Positions 49,509 through 58,952 of a DNA stretch of 64,000 nt are shown piece after piece. This DNA is from Thraustochytrium sp. TN22 (Eukaryota > Sar > Bigyra > Thraustochytrida > Thraustochytriidae): contig JABLUY010000182.1 of the NCBI GenBank assembly GCA_013306675.1, forward strand, positions 1 through 64,000, given 5' to 3'. The first letter of the stretch is position 1. Each line of letters starts with the position of its first letter. Position numbers and translations under genes: made by a program. Under the pieces are notes generated by a model. It did not search any database. It was given only the letters and a program-made list of their open reading frames with translations, and was not told the origin of the DNA.

Positions 49509-49749
49509 CCTGCTCCGAGGCGTCGCGTGTCAGCGCCGAAGCGTCTACGCTCGCTCGCTCGCCCACGTGCTTGCTCGCCCGCTCGCGATCGCTGCTGCTC
49601 TTCGTCCCCGCGTTGCGCCGCGCGGCTTTGACTGCGAATTAGAATGAATTAGGCCGAGCTGGAGGTATGGACGTCAGGTACCGCTATTCGGTACGCATGC
49701 ACTTTGTGTACCATGGTACCAAGGTACCACCGAAGTCAGCAAGGCAGGT

Positions 49750-50199
49750 TCATGATGTCAAAGTAAAGTAAGCGCAAGCGCGGCTGCCACTGGAGTGGAC
49801 AGAGCAGAACCTCCAGCTTGCAGAGGATCCCAATTTTGAACATTTTGATTTTAGGCCAAAGAGCTTGAAGCGGTCCAGAATGGTGGTTAGCTCCTCGTCG
49901 CAGAGGTCATAGGTCTCACCATCCTCTGCCTTGGTCGCGAGGATCTCGTTAAGTTGCTGGAGGCTGATGAGGCAGATCTTGGATTCCTTCTTGGTGTCGA
50001 GCCAGAAGAACTGGTACTTGTTGACCGTGTTCTGGTCCCGGGTTCGGGTCTGGAGCGAGACCTTCACGCGGCCGTTCGTCGGGTCACCCGGCTGCGCCTG
50101 GACCCCGGGCGGTGGGTTGATGTGGGAGCTGGTCAGCGCCGGGACACCGCCCGGGTAGCCTGCGAGGCTGCTACGCATTTGCTTGTAGGGTGCTGGCAT
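49750..50199 (-). CDS. Small protein of unknown function
   Basis: 149 residues from the ATG at 50199. The central part (NGRVKVSLQTRTRDQNTVNKY..FFWLDTKKESKICLISLQQLNEIL) is balanced in composition and much less GC-biased than the spurious frames around it, which supports real coding. The last 30 residues (SSASWRFCSVHSSGS) look random. The true end may lie at an intron or earlier, or the gene may have lost its original 3' end. I do not recognise it. DNA similar to its 3' part recurs near 54.43-54.53 kb, at the edge of the segmental duplication. Confidence 0.48.
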   Translation of the reverse strand: MPAPYKQMRSSLAGYPGGVPALTSSHINPPPGVQAQPGDPTNGRVKVSLQTRTRDQNTVNKYQFFWLDTKKESKICLISLQQLNEILATKAEDGETYDLCDEELTTILDRFKLFGLKSKCSKLGSSASWRFCSVHSSGSRACAYFTLTS

Positions 50200-50436
50200 C
50201 GTGACAAAGTCACTACGCAGCGTCGGGCCCTCGGGGTGTGGTTGTAAAGGCCCGATATGGTAGTTTGGCTTGCGGTTTGCGGCTTGCGGTTTGCGACCCG
50301 ACTTGACTTGACTTCAACACTCGGTGGCTCGGGACGCACGTGCATTGCGTCTCATGGCTCCATGTAAAGGCTTTGCAAGGTCAGCTGCTGTCTTCGTCTT
50401 CGTCAGACAGAAGGCAATAATAACAAGTGCAAGGCA

Positions 50437-50703
50437 ATGCGGCGCCAGGACCTCAACTTCGTGGATCCCCGTAGCACCCCGACCGAGGTGGCTCTCGTGC
50501 TCGCACAAGCCACGTTCTATGTTCTCATGGGAATCTGCATTGGTCAAGAGGTCGCCGGCGATGCCGGTGTCGTCCTCCGCTTTGCTTTCGCTGTGGCGAG
50601 CCTGTGTGTCACCTTGGTTCTGATGCTCCCACTGCACAGCTACGAGTATGCAGACGTGGTGGCAGGTGTGGTAGTGCTGGGTTCCGCTGCTGCCGCGTGC
50701 TAA
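50437..50703 (+). CDS. Possible small membrane protein
   Basis: 88 residues from the ATG at 50437, with two or three hydrophobic segments: VALVLAQATFYVLMGICIG, VVLRFAFAVASLCVTLVLML, and a last one, YADVVAGVVVLGSAAAAC. A Gly/Ser-rich frame continues on the same strand from about 50711 and might be a further exon. No family is recognised. The case rests on the hydrophobic pattern and composition only. Confidence 0.38.
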   Translation: MRRQDLNFVDPRSTPTEVALVLAQATFYVLMGICIGQEVAGDAGVVLRFAFAVASLCVTLVLMLPLHSYEYADVVAGVVVLGSAAAAC

Positions 50704-50966
50704 GAGGACTGTGTGGGCTTTCGGGGCACTGACGCCGCCTTTGGCGGCCTCTGGCGGCAAGTCGAGCTCCGGAAGCAGTGGTAGCTACGGAAGCGGCGCG
50801 GGGCGAGTGCCCCGCACTGTGGCGGTCCCCTTCCGAACGGCGATGCGCGGTGGCGGCGCCGGCGGCGCTGGACCAGGTGGTCGCACGCTCACAGTCGACG
50901 GCCTCAACATCGGATCTGTTCTGGGGGGCTGCCGCTGCTGGTGGCAGCAAAGCATGAGGGAGACTA

Positions 50967-52238
50967 TCAACGTAAATTGTCGCGGCAGTGTCGGACCCGC
51001 GCTGCGGCGTCCACGGTCTTTGAATGCTCAGCGCCCAGCACGTCCATGTAGATGCCCTGCGCTTCCTCGTCGAGCGGCAACGCTTCACCGAACCGACGCT
51101 TTGCCTTGTAAAGATCGGCAATCTTCTGCAGCGTATCCGCAACAGATCGGTGCGGCGGACGGTATAAAATCCGGCGTTCCTCCAGCGCCTCGTTGAGGTA
51201 GTCCAGCGCAGCATTGAACCGACCATCTCTCATGGCAACGTAGGCATCGTTCTCCAGCCAATCCAGGCGCTTCTCGTGGACGCTTCGCGCTTCCTCGTCG
51301 AACAGCAACGCTTCATCGAACCGACCCTGTGTCTTGTAAAGATCGGCAATGTTCTGCAGCGTATCCGCAACAGATCGGTGCCGCGGACCGAAATATTTCC
51401 GGCGTGCCTCCAGCGCCTCGTTGAAGTAGCGCAGCGCATCATCGTAGCGGCCCTGGGATTTTTTCACGACAGCGATGTCGTCGAGCAGGTCCGCCACGGC
51501 TGGCGCATACGGACCGAAGTGCTCCATCTTAAGCTCCAGCGCCTCTTTGATGTAGGGTAGTGCATCCTCGTAGCGGCCCTGGGAGAGTATCACCTTTGCC
51601 ATCTTGACGAGCGTCTCTGCCAAGTCGAAGTGCCGCGGCCCAAGGGCCTCCAGGCGCAGCTCTAGCGCCTCGTTGTAGCAGCGCAGCGCATCCTCGTAGT
51701 GTCGCTGGGAGTCGTACACGATCGCCATTCTGTCGAGCGTCCCTGCCACGTCCAGGTGCCGCGGCCCAAGGACCTCCCGGCGCAGCTCCAGCGCCTCGAT
51801 GTAGTAGGACAGCGCATCCTCGTAGCGGCTCTGGGACTCGCACTCGCGCGCCACCTTGTCGAGCATCCTTAACCGGTCCGGGTGCCGCGGCCCAAGGGCC
51901 TCCAGGTGCACCTCCAGCGCCTCGTTGTAATAGCGCAGCACATCCTCGTCGCGGCCCAGCTTTGAGGATAGATAGGCCAACTCTTCGAGCCTCTTTACCA
52001 CCACGCCCGGGTGCCGCGGCCCGAGGGCCGCCCTCTCCAGCTCCAGCGCCTCGATGTCGTAGCTCAGCGCAATATCGTAGCGGCCCTCCTGGAAGTACCG
52101 CCACGCCTTCTTGTCGAGCGTCTGGATCACGGTTGGCGGGTGCGGCGGCTCGTAGGGGCCCTGCACGATCGCCATATACACGACTGCCAGTGCGCCCGCG
52201 CACGCCAACACCCACACGCACAGGCTCTCCGCCGCCAT
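50967..52238 (-). CDS. Membrane-anchored TPR protein (kinesin-light-chain-type repeats)
   Basis: 423 residues from the ATG at 52238; the frame further upstream reaches only a GTG. One membrane segment lies near the N-terminus (CVWVLACAGALAVVYMAIV). About eight 42-residue tetratricopeptide units follow, from residue 40 to near the end, each with YxDALxxYxEALELRxxxLGPRHxxVAxTL or close variants. These long TPRs of the kinesin-light-chain/NPHP3 kind bind peptides or partner proteins. The repeats should lie on one side of a membrane with the N-terminus as signal anchor. It is an insert between the two duplicated P450 genes P450-10 and -11. A link to P450 function is not shown. Confidence 0.86.
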   Translation of the reverse strand: MAAESLCVWVLACAGALAVVYMAIVQGPYEPPHPPTVIQTLDKKAWRYFQEGRYDIALSYDIEALELERAALGPRHPGVVVKRLEELAYLSSKLGRDEDVLRYYNEALEVHLEALGPRHPDRLRMLDKVARECESQSRYEDALSYYIEALELRREVLGPRHLDVAGTLDRMAIVYDSQRHYEDALRCYNEALELRLEALGPRHFDLAETLVKMAKVILSQGRYEDALPYIKEALELKMEHFGPYAPAVADLLDDIAVVKKSQGRYDDALRYFNEALEARRKYFGPRHRSVADTLQNIADLYKTQGRFDEALLFDEEARSVHEKRLDWLENDAYVAMRDGRFNAALDYLNEALEERRILYRPPHRSVADTLQKIADLYKAKRRFGEALPLDEEAQGIYMDVLGAEHSKTVDAAARVRHCRDNLR

Positions 52239-52401
52239 CCTCCCGTCCGCGCGCCAGCGCGCCCGCCAGAAACGCGCTCTGTCTCTACAAACGCGCTCTG
52301 CCTCTACGGCTCCCACGCTGTCAGGCCCTGCAAAGGTCGGAGGGGGGCGCGACGTGTCACTTAGGTTAGGTTAGGTTTTATGGCAACACAAACCGAAAAT
52401 G

Positions 52402-54150
52402 TCAACCGAGGCGATGGAGGCGCACCTGAGGAAAGGGCTCAGGGACACCGGTCAGGACGCGCTTAAAGGCAGGGCGCGGCTGGCCCGCCGGGTCCTCCAC
52501 CAGCTCGTACCGACGCAGAAATGTGCAAAGCAAGATGCGCAGCTCCTGCGTGGCAACGACGCGGCCCAGGCAGGCGCGAGAACCGAAGCCGAAGGGATGC
52601 TTGACCAGCGGGTTATCGAGCTGCGACTGGACAGGGCAGCCCTTGCGCTTCTGCTTGTTCTCGCGCAGGTACCGCTCCGGCTTGAACTCGTCCGCATCGG
52701 GAATCACCGAGGGGTCCCGCATGACGTACGTCGGGCAGAACTCCATGAAGACACCGGCCGGCACGCGCAGGTTGCTCGTGGGCAGAATCACGTCGTGATC
52801 AAGCTTACGCCTGTTGGTGGAAGGCAGCGGCGGGTATACGCGGTATGTTTCAGCCATCCAGGCATCGAGATACGGAATCGTGGCGTCCATGGTGTACGGC
52901 TCATCGCCAAGCGCCGCCACGATCTCCATACGAAGCTTCGCCTGCTCCTCCGGATGCCGCGCGAGGGCGACGAGGAACCAGGTCCACACGCCGCTGGTTG
53001 TGCCAAGGCCGGCAGAGAGGAGCCCCCCCAGAAGCTTCTCGGCCTGGTCCTCGGTGAGCGTCTCCTTGAGGTCCGCCAGGTAGCACGGCGGATGATCAAC
53101 CTTCTCGTCCAGCTGCTTGACGTAGGGCTTGCCCAAATCCCTGAGCTTGTCCAAAGCGGCATACATCTTCTCGCGCGCCCGGAAAGGGTGGGTGAACCAC
53201 GGCGTGAACTCGCGACGCACGGCGAGGAGGATGCCGCTATGCTCCAGGTCGATAAGCTCCTTGAGCGGGTGCGTACACGCAGGGTCGACAGTCTTGGGGT
53301 TCTCGCCGAGCATCATGGACGTGAAGAGGTCAAAGAGACTGCGTGCAAGGCAAGCGGTGCAAGGCAAGCGGTGCGAGGTAGGCGGGCGCGAGAAGGCGAG
53401 GCGCGTCAGTTTGTTTGGCTTTGTTTGGCTTTTTCTGGTAGCCTTGGTTGCCTCGGCGCTCCAAGAAGAACTCACGTGTTTTGGGACCAGCTGGGCATGT
53501 CCTTCTCGTAAAGCTCCACCATATCCACGGCATTCTCCGCGGCGGCCGTAATGGTGGGGATGTAAGCGCTGCACGCGCCCGTGTTGATGCCGTGCTGAAG
53601 CTTCTGCCGGACCTCGCGCACAATAGGTCCGCTGCGGGCCAGCTGCAGGCTCAGATTATCCTCGTTGTCGCCGCCACGGTCCAGGTTGTACTCTTCCATA
53701 GTGCGCATGTTTGCAGTGCCCACCGGGCAGACGCCCTCGTTGTGCAAGACGTGCAGCATGTCTGCGTGTGGGTCCCGAGAAACCGGTCAGCGACTGCGCA
53801 AGCTTGGGAATGAAGCAGACAAACTCACCTTCCTGGTTGAACACCAGCAGCTCCTTCTCCAGCGTGGGCCCTCGCACGATCGCAACGCCGCCGTTGCCCT
53901 TGGCGTACTTTTCGTACACGTTCTTGTACGCGCTGACCGTATCGCCCATGGCGTTCTCCTTCAAGAACCAGTAGCCCGGGCCCGGGACATCAGCCAGCTC
54001 ACGGGGCGGCGGCACCTGCTCCTCGGGCCCCGCGTTCGTGGCCGCCGCCGCCGCCGCCGCCACGGTCGACTTGTAGCGCGCCGCCGCGTGCACGACCACG
54101 CGCCGCTGCGCCGACACCCACATTGCGTTCTTCATGCCGTGACGCCACAT
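52402..54150 (-). CDS. Cytochrome P450, group B, three exons (P450-11)
   Basis: Exons in gene order are 54150-53829, 53761-53476 and 53338-52402. They join to 514 residues without a break. Exon 2 and exon 3 have exactly the same lengths as in P450-10 (286 and 937 bases), and the introns sit at the same two positions. Leader MWRHGMKNAMWVSAQRRVVV is presequence-like. I-helix GLGTTSGVWTW, ExxR in AETYRVYP and heme loop FGFGSRACLGRV (Cys459) are present. GCPVQSQLDNP has the family spacing. It differs from P450-10 by only scattered substitutions, mainly near the exon 3 start and in the substrate-recognition region around PPLPSTNRRK. Confidence 0.93.
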
Positions 54151-55488
54151 CCTGCTCCGAGGCGTCGCGTGTCAGCGCCGAAGCGTCTACGCTCGCTCGC
54201 TCGCCGCCCGCCCGCTTGCCTGCTCGCCCCCTCGCAATCGCTCAGCGCTGCAGCTCTTCGTCCCCGCGTTAAATTTGGTTACCCCCACCGGTTCCCTTTT
54301 ACGCACGTAGCATACTGATCACCGGTTCCCTTTTACGCACGTAGCATACTGATCATGATCATGATCATGACTGCCAGTGTGTAACTTCGGTGGGGGTACT
54401 GGTATCTAGTACACCGAATGCCACCGAATCGGCAAGGCGTCTTCATGATTTCAAAGACAGGTAGGCAAGGCGGCAGTGCGGCGGGCCTCCGTACCAAGTG
54501 CACGGAGCAGAATCTCCAACTTGCGGAGGATTTGCTTTTTTCTGGCTGCCTGACGTTCGTTAGGTAACGTTACTGCTGCTCGAGTCGAAGCGGCGGAGTC
54601 GTTCTCCATGCAGAACACGACGCTGACCAAAAATTTAGTAGCCAGCTCGGGCTCAGTGGTTCCTCCCCACCGCGGAACCGGCCATTCGAGACCTCCGATC
54701 CGTCGCCGGCCGGCCGCCCGTCAGCCGCCCAGCCAGCCAGCCAGCCAGCCGCAAAGAACCGCCAGCGCCGTCAAGCCCAGCCTCGCGGCGGCAATCTTAG
54801 TCTCGACGCCCTCGACGCGCGTCTCGACCGTCGTGCCTACGTTCTCGGCCGTCGGGAGAACCTGGCGCTGGTCTGGTTTCCCCGGCCGCTCATATTCCCC
54901 CGACGGCCGACTCACTCCGAGTCACAGTCCGAGTCCGAGTCAGCCTCGCGCCCGCTCTCGCGGCGGCGCCGGGGCGGCAGTCCCGCTCCGCGCCTGCGTC
55001 TGCGCCTGCGCCGCCCGTCGCAGGCAGGCCTGTGCGCCCGGCGCGCCGGACCCGCGCCCCTCGCGCGCCCGCTCTCTCTCTCGCCGGCGCGCTCGCTCGC
55101 TCGGCGGCCGCGGCGAGGCGGAGCGAAGGGGGCGAGCAGATCATCAGCGCGCAGGCCCGCGGCCGGCGAGACTGCGCGGCTGCCTGCGGCGGCGGCGCAG
55201 CGCGCGCGAGAGAGAGCGCGCGGCGGCGGCGGCGGCGCGAGCCCTGCGCGGTCCTCCCCTCCCCCCCCTCGCGCCCAGCCCGTTCTTCTCCCCCCTCGGC
55301 GGCGGCGGCGGCTGGGCTAGCTAGCTAGCTAGCCAGCTAGCGAGGTCGAGGTCGAGGTAGAGGTACAAGGGCGAGCACTCGGCCGGTGTGCGCAGGCGCG
55401 GCGGCGGCCATCACCAGCTCGTGGCAGCCGGCGCGGAGGGCAGCAAGGACAAGGAGGAGCCGCGGCCGCCCCGCGCCGCAGAGTGATC
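54151..55488. other. Intergenic region upstream of P450-11 and of the ESCRT-III gene
   Basis: 1338 bases. The left 390 bases are homologous to the region upstream of P450-10 (49509-49870). The right part is GC-rich with CGGCGG runs and a CTAG repeat near 55316-55342. Divergent promoters should lie here. No coding sequence is supported. Confidence 0.6.
54287..54370. repeat. Two perfect 34-bp direct repeats followed by (ATGATC)n
   Basis: The unit beginning ACCGGTTCCCTTTTACGCAC occurs at 54287-54320 and 54321-54354 without change. It is followed by about 2.5 ATGATC units. It lies upstream of P450-11 and is absent from the matching region upstream of P450-10, so it arose after the duplication. 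Confidence 0.9.
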
Positions 55489-56121
55489 ATGTCGAACCCG
55501 TTCAGGAGAGTGTCGGTGAAGGAGGAGGCGAAGAAGACCAAGCGCGAGGTGAGCCGCGGGCAGCGCGAGCTGACGCGCGAGCGCACGAAGCTGGACAACG
55601 AGGAGAAGCGGCTCGTGGCGGAGATCAAGCGCACGGCTGCCAAGGGCGGGCGCGAGGCGGAGGTGCGCGCCATGGCCAAGCAGCTGGTGCAGATTCGCAA
55701 CGCGCGTGCGCGGCTCGTGGGCATGAATGCGCATCTGGGCGCCGTCAAGACGACGGCATCCATGATGGCGGCCAACGAGAGCATGGGCACGGCCATGAAG
55801 TCCACCACAAAGGCCATGAAGCGCGCCAACAAGGCTTCAAACGCGCAGAGGCTGCAAAAGACCATGATGGAGTTCCAGGAGGGCATGGAGCGCATGGCCG
55901 TGAACGAAGAGATGATGGACGACGCTCTCGCTGCGCTCGACGACGAGGACATGGACGAGCAGGCCGACGACGTGACGCGCCAGGTCCTTGACGAGATTGG
56001 CGTCTCCCTCGACGGCCAGCTCGCCTCGGCGCCCGTCGGCCGCGTCAAGACCGCTGCGCAAGAGGAGGCCGAGGAAGAAGGCCCAACCGCCGAGGAGCGC
56101 GCTCTCTTCGAGGGCGTCTAA
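55489..56121 (+). CDS. VPS2: ESCRT-III subunit, CHMP2/VPS2 type
   Basis: 210 residues from the ATG at 55489. The Snf7 fold is complete. A basic first helix contains RELTRERTKLDNEEKRLVAE. A segment reading VRAMAKQLVQIRNARARL follows, then MGTAMKSTTKAMKRANK and the block KTMMEFQEGMERMAVNEEMMDDAL, which is diagnostic of CHMP2. The acidic stretch and VLDEIGVSLDGQL follow as expected. The complex remodels membranes in endosomal sorting, abscission and repair, with VPS2 helping to recruit the VPS4 ATPase. The C-terminal MIT-interacting motif (leucine-rich, LxxRLxxLR in CHMP2) is not obvious. The protein ends AEERALFEGV, so VPS4 contact may be weak or differently made. Confidence 0.93.
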   Translation: MSNPFRRVSVKEEAKKTKREVSRGQRELTRERTKLDNEEKRLVAEIKRTAAKGGREAEVRAMAKQLVQIRNARARLVGMNAHLGAVKTTASMMAANESMGTAMKSTTKAMKRANKASNAQRLQKTMMEFQEGMERMAVNEEMMDDALAALDDEDMDEQADDVTRQVLDEIGVSLDGQLASAPVGRVKTAAQEEAEEEGPTAEERALFEGV

Positions 56122-56280
56122 CTGACTCTTCAAGCAAAGACCTGATGACATCGCCAGGCACTTCACAACGACTACATCAGGGGCCGCCCTGCGCGCGCCG
56201 CGCCGCACCGCACTGCGCCGCCTCCAACGAAATCATGACATCTATCCCAGCAAAGAAAAACGAACAACTTGCCCTTTGTT

Positions 56281-58548
56281 TTATGACTCCTCGTTTGCCT
56301 CGAGCGCGGCGCCCAGGGTCGCACCGCTCATGGAGCGCAGTTCGTGTCGCAGCGCCGCGAGCTGCGCGGGAAAGACCTCATCCGCTGGAAAGCGCCGCGA
56401 GAGGTCCTGGAGCTGCCGCTCCAGGCGCACGTTGAGGCGCCCAAGGCGAGCGAGAAGGGCCCTGTCCCCGGCCTGAATCTGCGCCTTGATCACCTCGCGC
56501 TCCGCGAGAATCTTGGCCACCGGCACGCGCGCGTAGAGGAGGTGGACCTGCTCCTCAAAGAGCCGCTCCATGGCCGGCGAGTACGGCACCGCGTCGAAGA
56601 CGGCGCGAAAGAAGCTCGGGGCGCCCACCTCGGTCTCGCCCAAATAGTCCACGAGGGAAGCGATGCAGTCACGATGCTCCTGCAGGACCTTGGCGCCCGC
56701 TGCAGCGCGCGCTGCCTCCGCTGCCTCCTTCTCGCGCAGCCTCTGCAGCTCCAGCGTGTTGGCGATCTGCTGCTCGTCGTGCAGCTGAGCGGCGCATGCG
56801 TGCGCGCTTCTGAGCGCGAGCACCTCGTCGCGTGCGCGCGCCAGTTCGGCTGCGAGATCAGCGATGGCGGCCTCGTGCCGGGCCCGCAGCTGGTCCATCT
56901 CCTCGTTCAACTTGGCAGCATAGGCGAGCTTGTCCTTCTCGGCGGCCACCTGCGCGAGCTGCACGCGCTCTTCGAGCTGACACTTGGTCTCCAGCGCCGT
57001 CGCCACCTGCTGCAGGTTGCGCTCCTGTAGCGCGCGGAAGCGCTCCTCGCTCTCCTGCCGAAAGCGGTCCATGCGCTCGAGAAAGAGCCGCTCGCAGGTG
57101 GCCTGGAAGTCGCGCTCGCGGCGCGTAAAGTCGTCCGCAACCTTGGCCTGCTCCTGCGCCCAGGCCGCCTCCGCAGACTCCCGAAGCTCGTGCGCCGCGG
57201 CGAGCCGGTCCTGTGCCGCTTTCATCTGAATGGAATGTTGCTTCAGCAGGTCAGCTTGCAGCTGCACGCGCCGCGCCTCCTCGTTGAGCTTCCACGAGGC
57301 CGCCTTCTCACGCATGACGATCTCCCAACGCTGCGCAGCCTTGTCCTCGGCGTCGCGCGCCGCCTCGGAGGCGATGCGCAACTCCGTCTCCTCCATCATG
57401 GCCTCGCGCGCCGCCAGCTGCACGTGCCGTCGCGTCGCCTCCGCTGCCACCTTGGCCTGCTCTTCGCGGAAGGAGGTCGTCAGCAGCTCATACTGCGCGC
57501 GGAGCGAGGACTCAAAGTGCGCCTTGTCTGTCTGCATACGGTCCACCTCCTCCTTGAGCACCAACGCGAGATGCTCGCGCTCCTTCATCGTTCGCGCCTG
57601 CAGCGCATCCACGGCTTCGCGAAAGGAGGTGCGCTCCTTATCGATCACGCTCGCCAGTGCCTCCAACTGGGCTGCCATGGCAGTGCGCTCCGCGTCGTCG
57701 CGCAGTGCCACATGCTGGTTCTGCTTGGCGAGCGCTTCTTCGAGACGCGCACGGCCCGCGTCCACTAGCGCGCGCATGCGCTCCGTGTGTGCGGCCTCCG
57801 CCTGGCCAACCTTGTCCAGGTGCGTCTGAAAGCTTGTCTGCATGCTGTCCTGTGCGCGCGCCGACTGCTGCAGCAGCGCGTCCACGGCCACCTCGGTGCG
57901 GTGATGCACGAGCTCCACGAGCGCCTCCAGCGAGGCGCCGCTCGCTTCCTGCAGCGTCGCGCTCACCTCCTCCTGCAGCTTCTCGTGCTCTTCGCGCAGC
58001 CCCTCCTGCACGGCCGCCACGGCCTTGGCCAGCTTGAGGCTGAACTCGCGCTCTAGCGTCTCGGCGCGCGCCGCCAGCGCCTCGCGCTCCTCGCGGTGGT
58101 CGCGTTCCACCGCGCCGCGGATGTCGCGCTCCAAATCCTCGTAGAAAGTGCCCTTGCGCAAGTCGCACTCCTTGCGCAGCTCCGACTCCACGCGCTCGCG
58201 CGCCGCGCGGAAGACCGACCCGGTGCCCTGAGCGCACTCGCGGTCCACGGCGGCGCGCGTCGCGACCATGACGCGCTCCAGCAAGCTGCCCTTGCCTGCA
58301 TTGATCTGCGCCTGCAGCGTCGCCATCATGGCCTCCTCCAGCCGCCGGAAGATCGGGCCCTCTTGCCGCACGATCTGCTCCTCCGCCTCCTCCACGGCCG
58401 ACTCCCGCGCGCGCCGCAGCGCCTCCTGCTGCTGCACGCGCGTCTCGAACAATTTACGGCTCAGCGAAGCCATCGATTCGTCCATCGGCTGCTTGGCCTC
58501 CGTCTTGGCCTCCTCCTCCACCACCACGCGCTCGCCCGCGCCCTCCAT
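56281..58548 (-). CDS. Long coiled-coil protein of unknown function
   Basis: 755 residues from the ATG at 58548; a GTG six bases upstream is not needed. After a short acidic start the protein is almost entirely Ala/Glu/Arg/Gln-rich helix with heptad character from about residue 35 to 600. The last 130 residues change character: IASLVDYLGETEVGAPSFF, VPYSPAMERLFEEQVHLLY, and LARLGRLNVRLERQLQDL. They may form a small helical domain. No membrane segment or catalytic motif is seen. It could be a cytoskeletal, centrosomal or flagellar structural protein. It is divergent from the coiled-coil gene at 58953 across 404 bases. Confidence 0.78.
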   Translation of the reverse strand: MEGAGERVVVEEEAKTEAKQPMDESMASLSRKLFETRVQQQEALRRARESAVEEAEEQIVRQEGPIFRRLEEAMMATLQAQINAGKGSLLERVMVATRAAVDRECAQGTGSVFRAARERVESELRKECDLRKGTFYEDLERDIRGAVERDHREEREALAARAETLEREFSLKLAKAVAAVQEGLREEHEKLQEEVSATLQEASGASLEALVELVHHRTEVAVDALLQQSARAQDSMQTSFQTHLDKVGQAEAAHTERMRALVDAGRARLEEALAKQNQHVALRDDAERTAMAAQLEALASVIDKERTSFREAVDALQARTMKEREHLALVLKEEVDRMQTDKAHFESSLRAQYELLTTSFREEQAKVAAEATRRHVQLAAREAMMEETELRIASEAARDAEDKAAQRWEIVMREKAASWKLNEEARRVQLQADLLKQHSIQMKAAQDRLAAAHELRESAEAAWAQEQAKVADDFTRRERDFQATCERLFLERMDRFRQESEERFRALQERNLQQVATALETKCQLEERVQLAQVAAEKDKLAYAAKLNEEMDQLRARHEAAIADLAAELARARDEVLALRSAHACAAQLHDEQQIANTLELQRLREKEAAEAARAAAGAKVLQEHRDCIASLVDYLGETEVGAPSFFRAVFDAVPYSPAMERLFEEQVHLLYARVPVAKILAEREVIKAQIQAGDRALLARLGRLNVRLERQLQDLSRRFPADEVFPAQLAALRHELRSMSGATLGAALEANEES

Positions 58549-58952
58549 CCTCACCGCCGCTCACGCTCACGCTCACGCTCACGCTTACGCTCACGCGCAC
58601 GTGCGCAGCGGTAGTGAAGACTCTGGCCGGCCTCGACGTCTGCGCGAGACGAGGCTCCGCGCTGCGTTCCTAGGCCCGGAGTTGACCACGCTTCCTCGCA
58701 AGCTGTGGCTTCTAGCTACTAGTAGTAGCCAGGGCTCGCGCGAACTCCAGGCTGTGTGCACTCGTACGGTGTGTACCGTGGTTCGCTTTCTGGCGAGGAC
58801 GTCACAACTCGGATGCAAAGACGTCTCGGCCGTCGCCAGCCACCTACCTGACTGGCCGGAGGAGCTGCCACCAGCGGCTCGGATCGCAAAGGCAACCTCG
58901 AGGCGGGAGACGACGGCGGGCATCAAGCGCGCGGGCGCGCAGGCGCCGCAGG
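58549..58952. promoter_or_regulatory. Bidirectional promoter region of two coiled-coil genes
   Basis: 404 bases between divergent start codons, so both promoters lie here. A run of GCTCAC repeats (about 58558-58595) starts ten bases upstream of the left gene's ATG. No other motif is seen. Confidence 0.6.
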
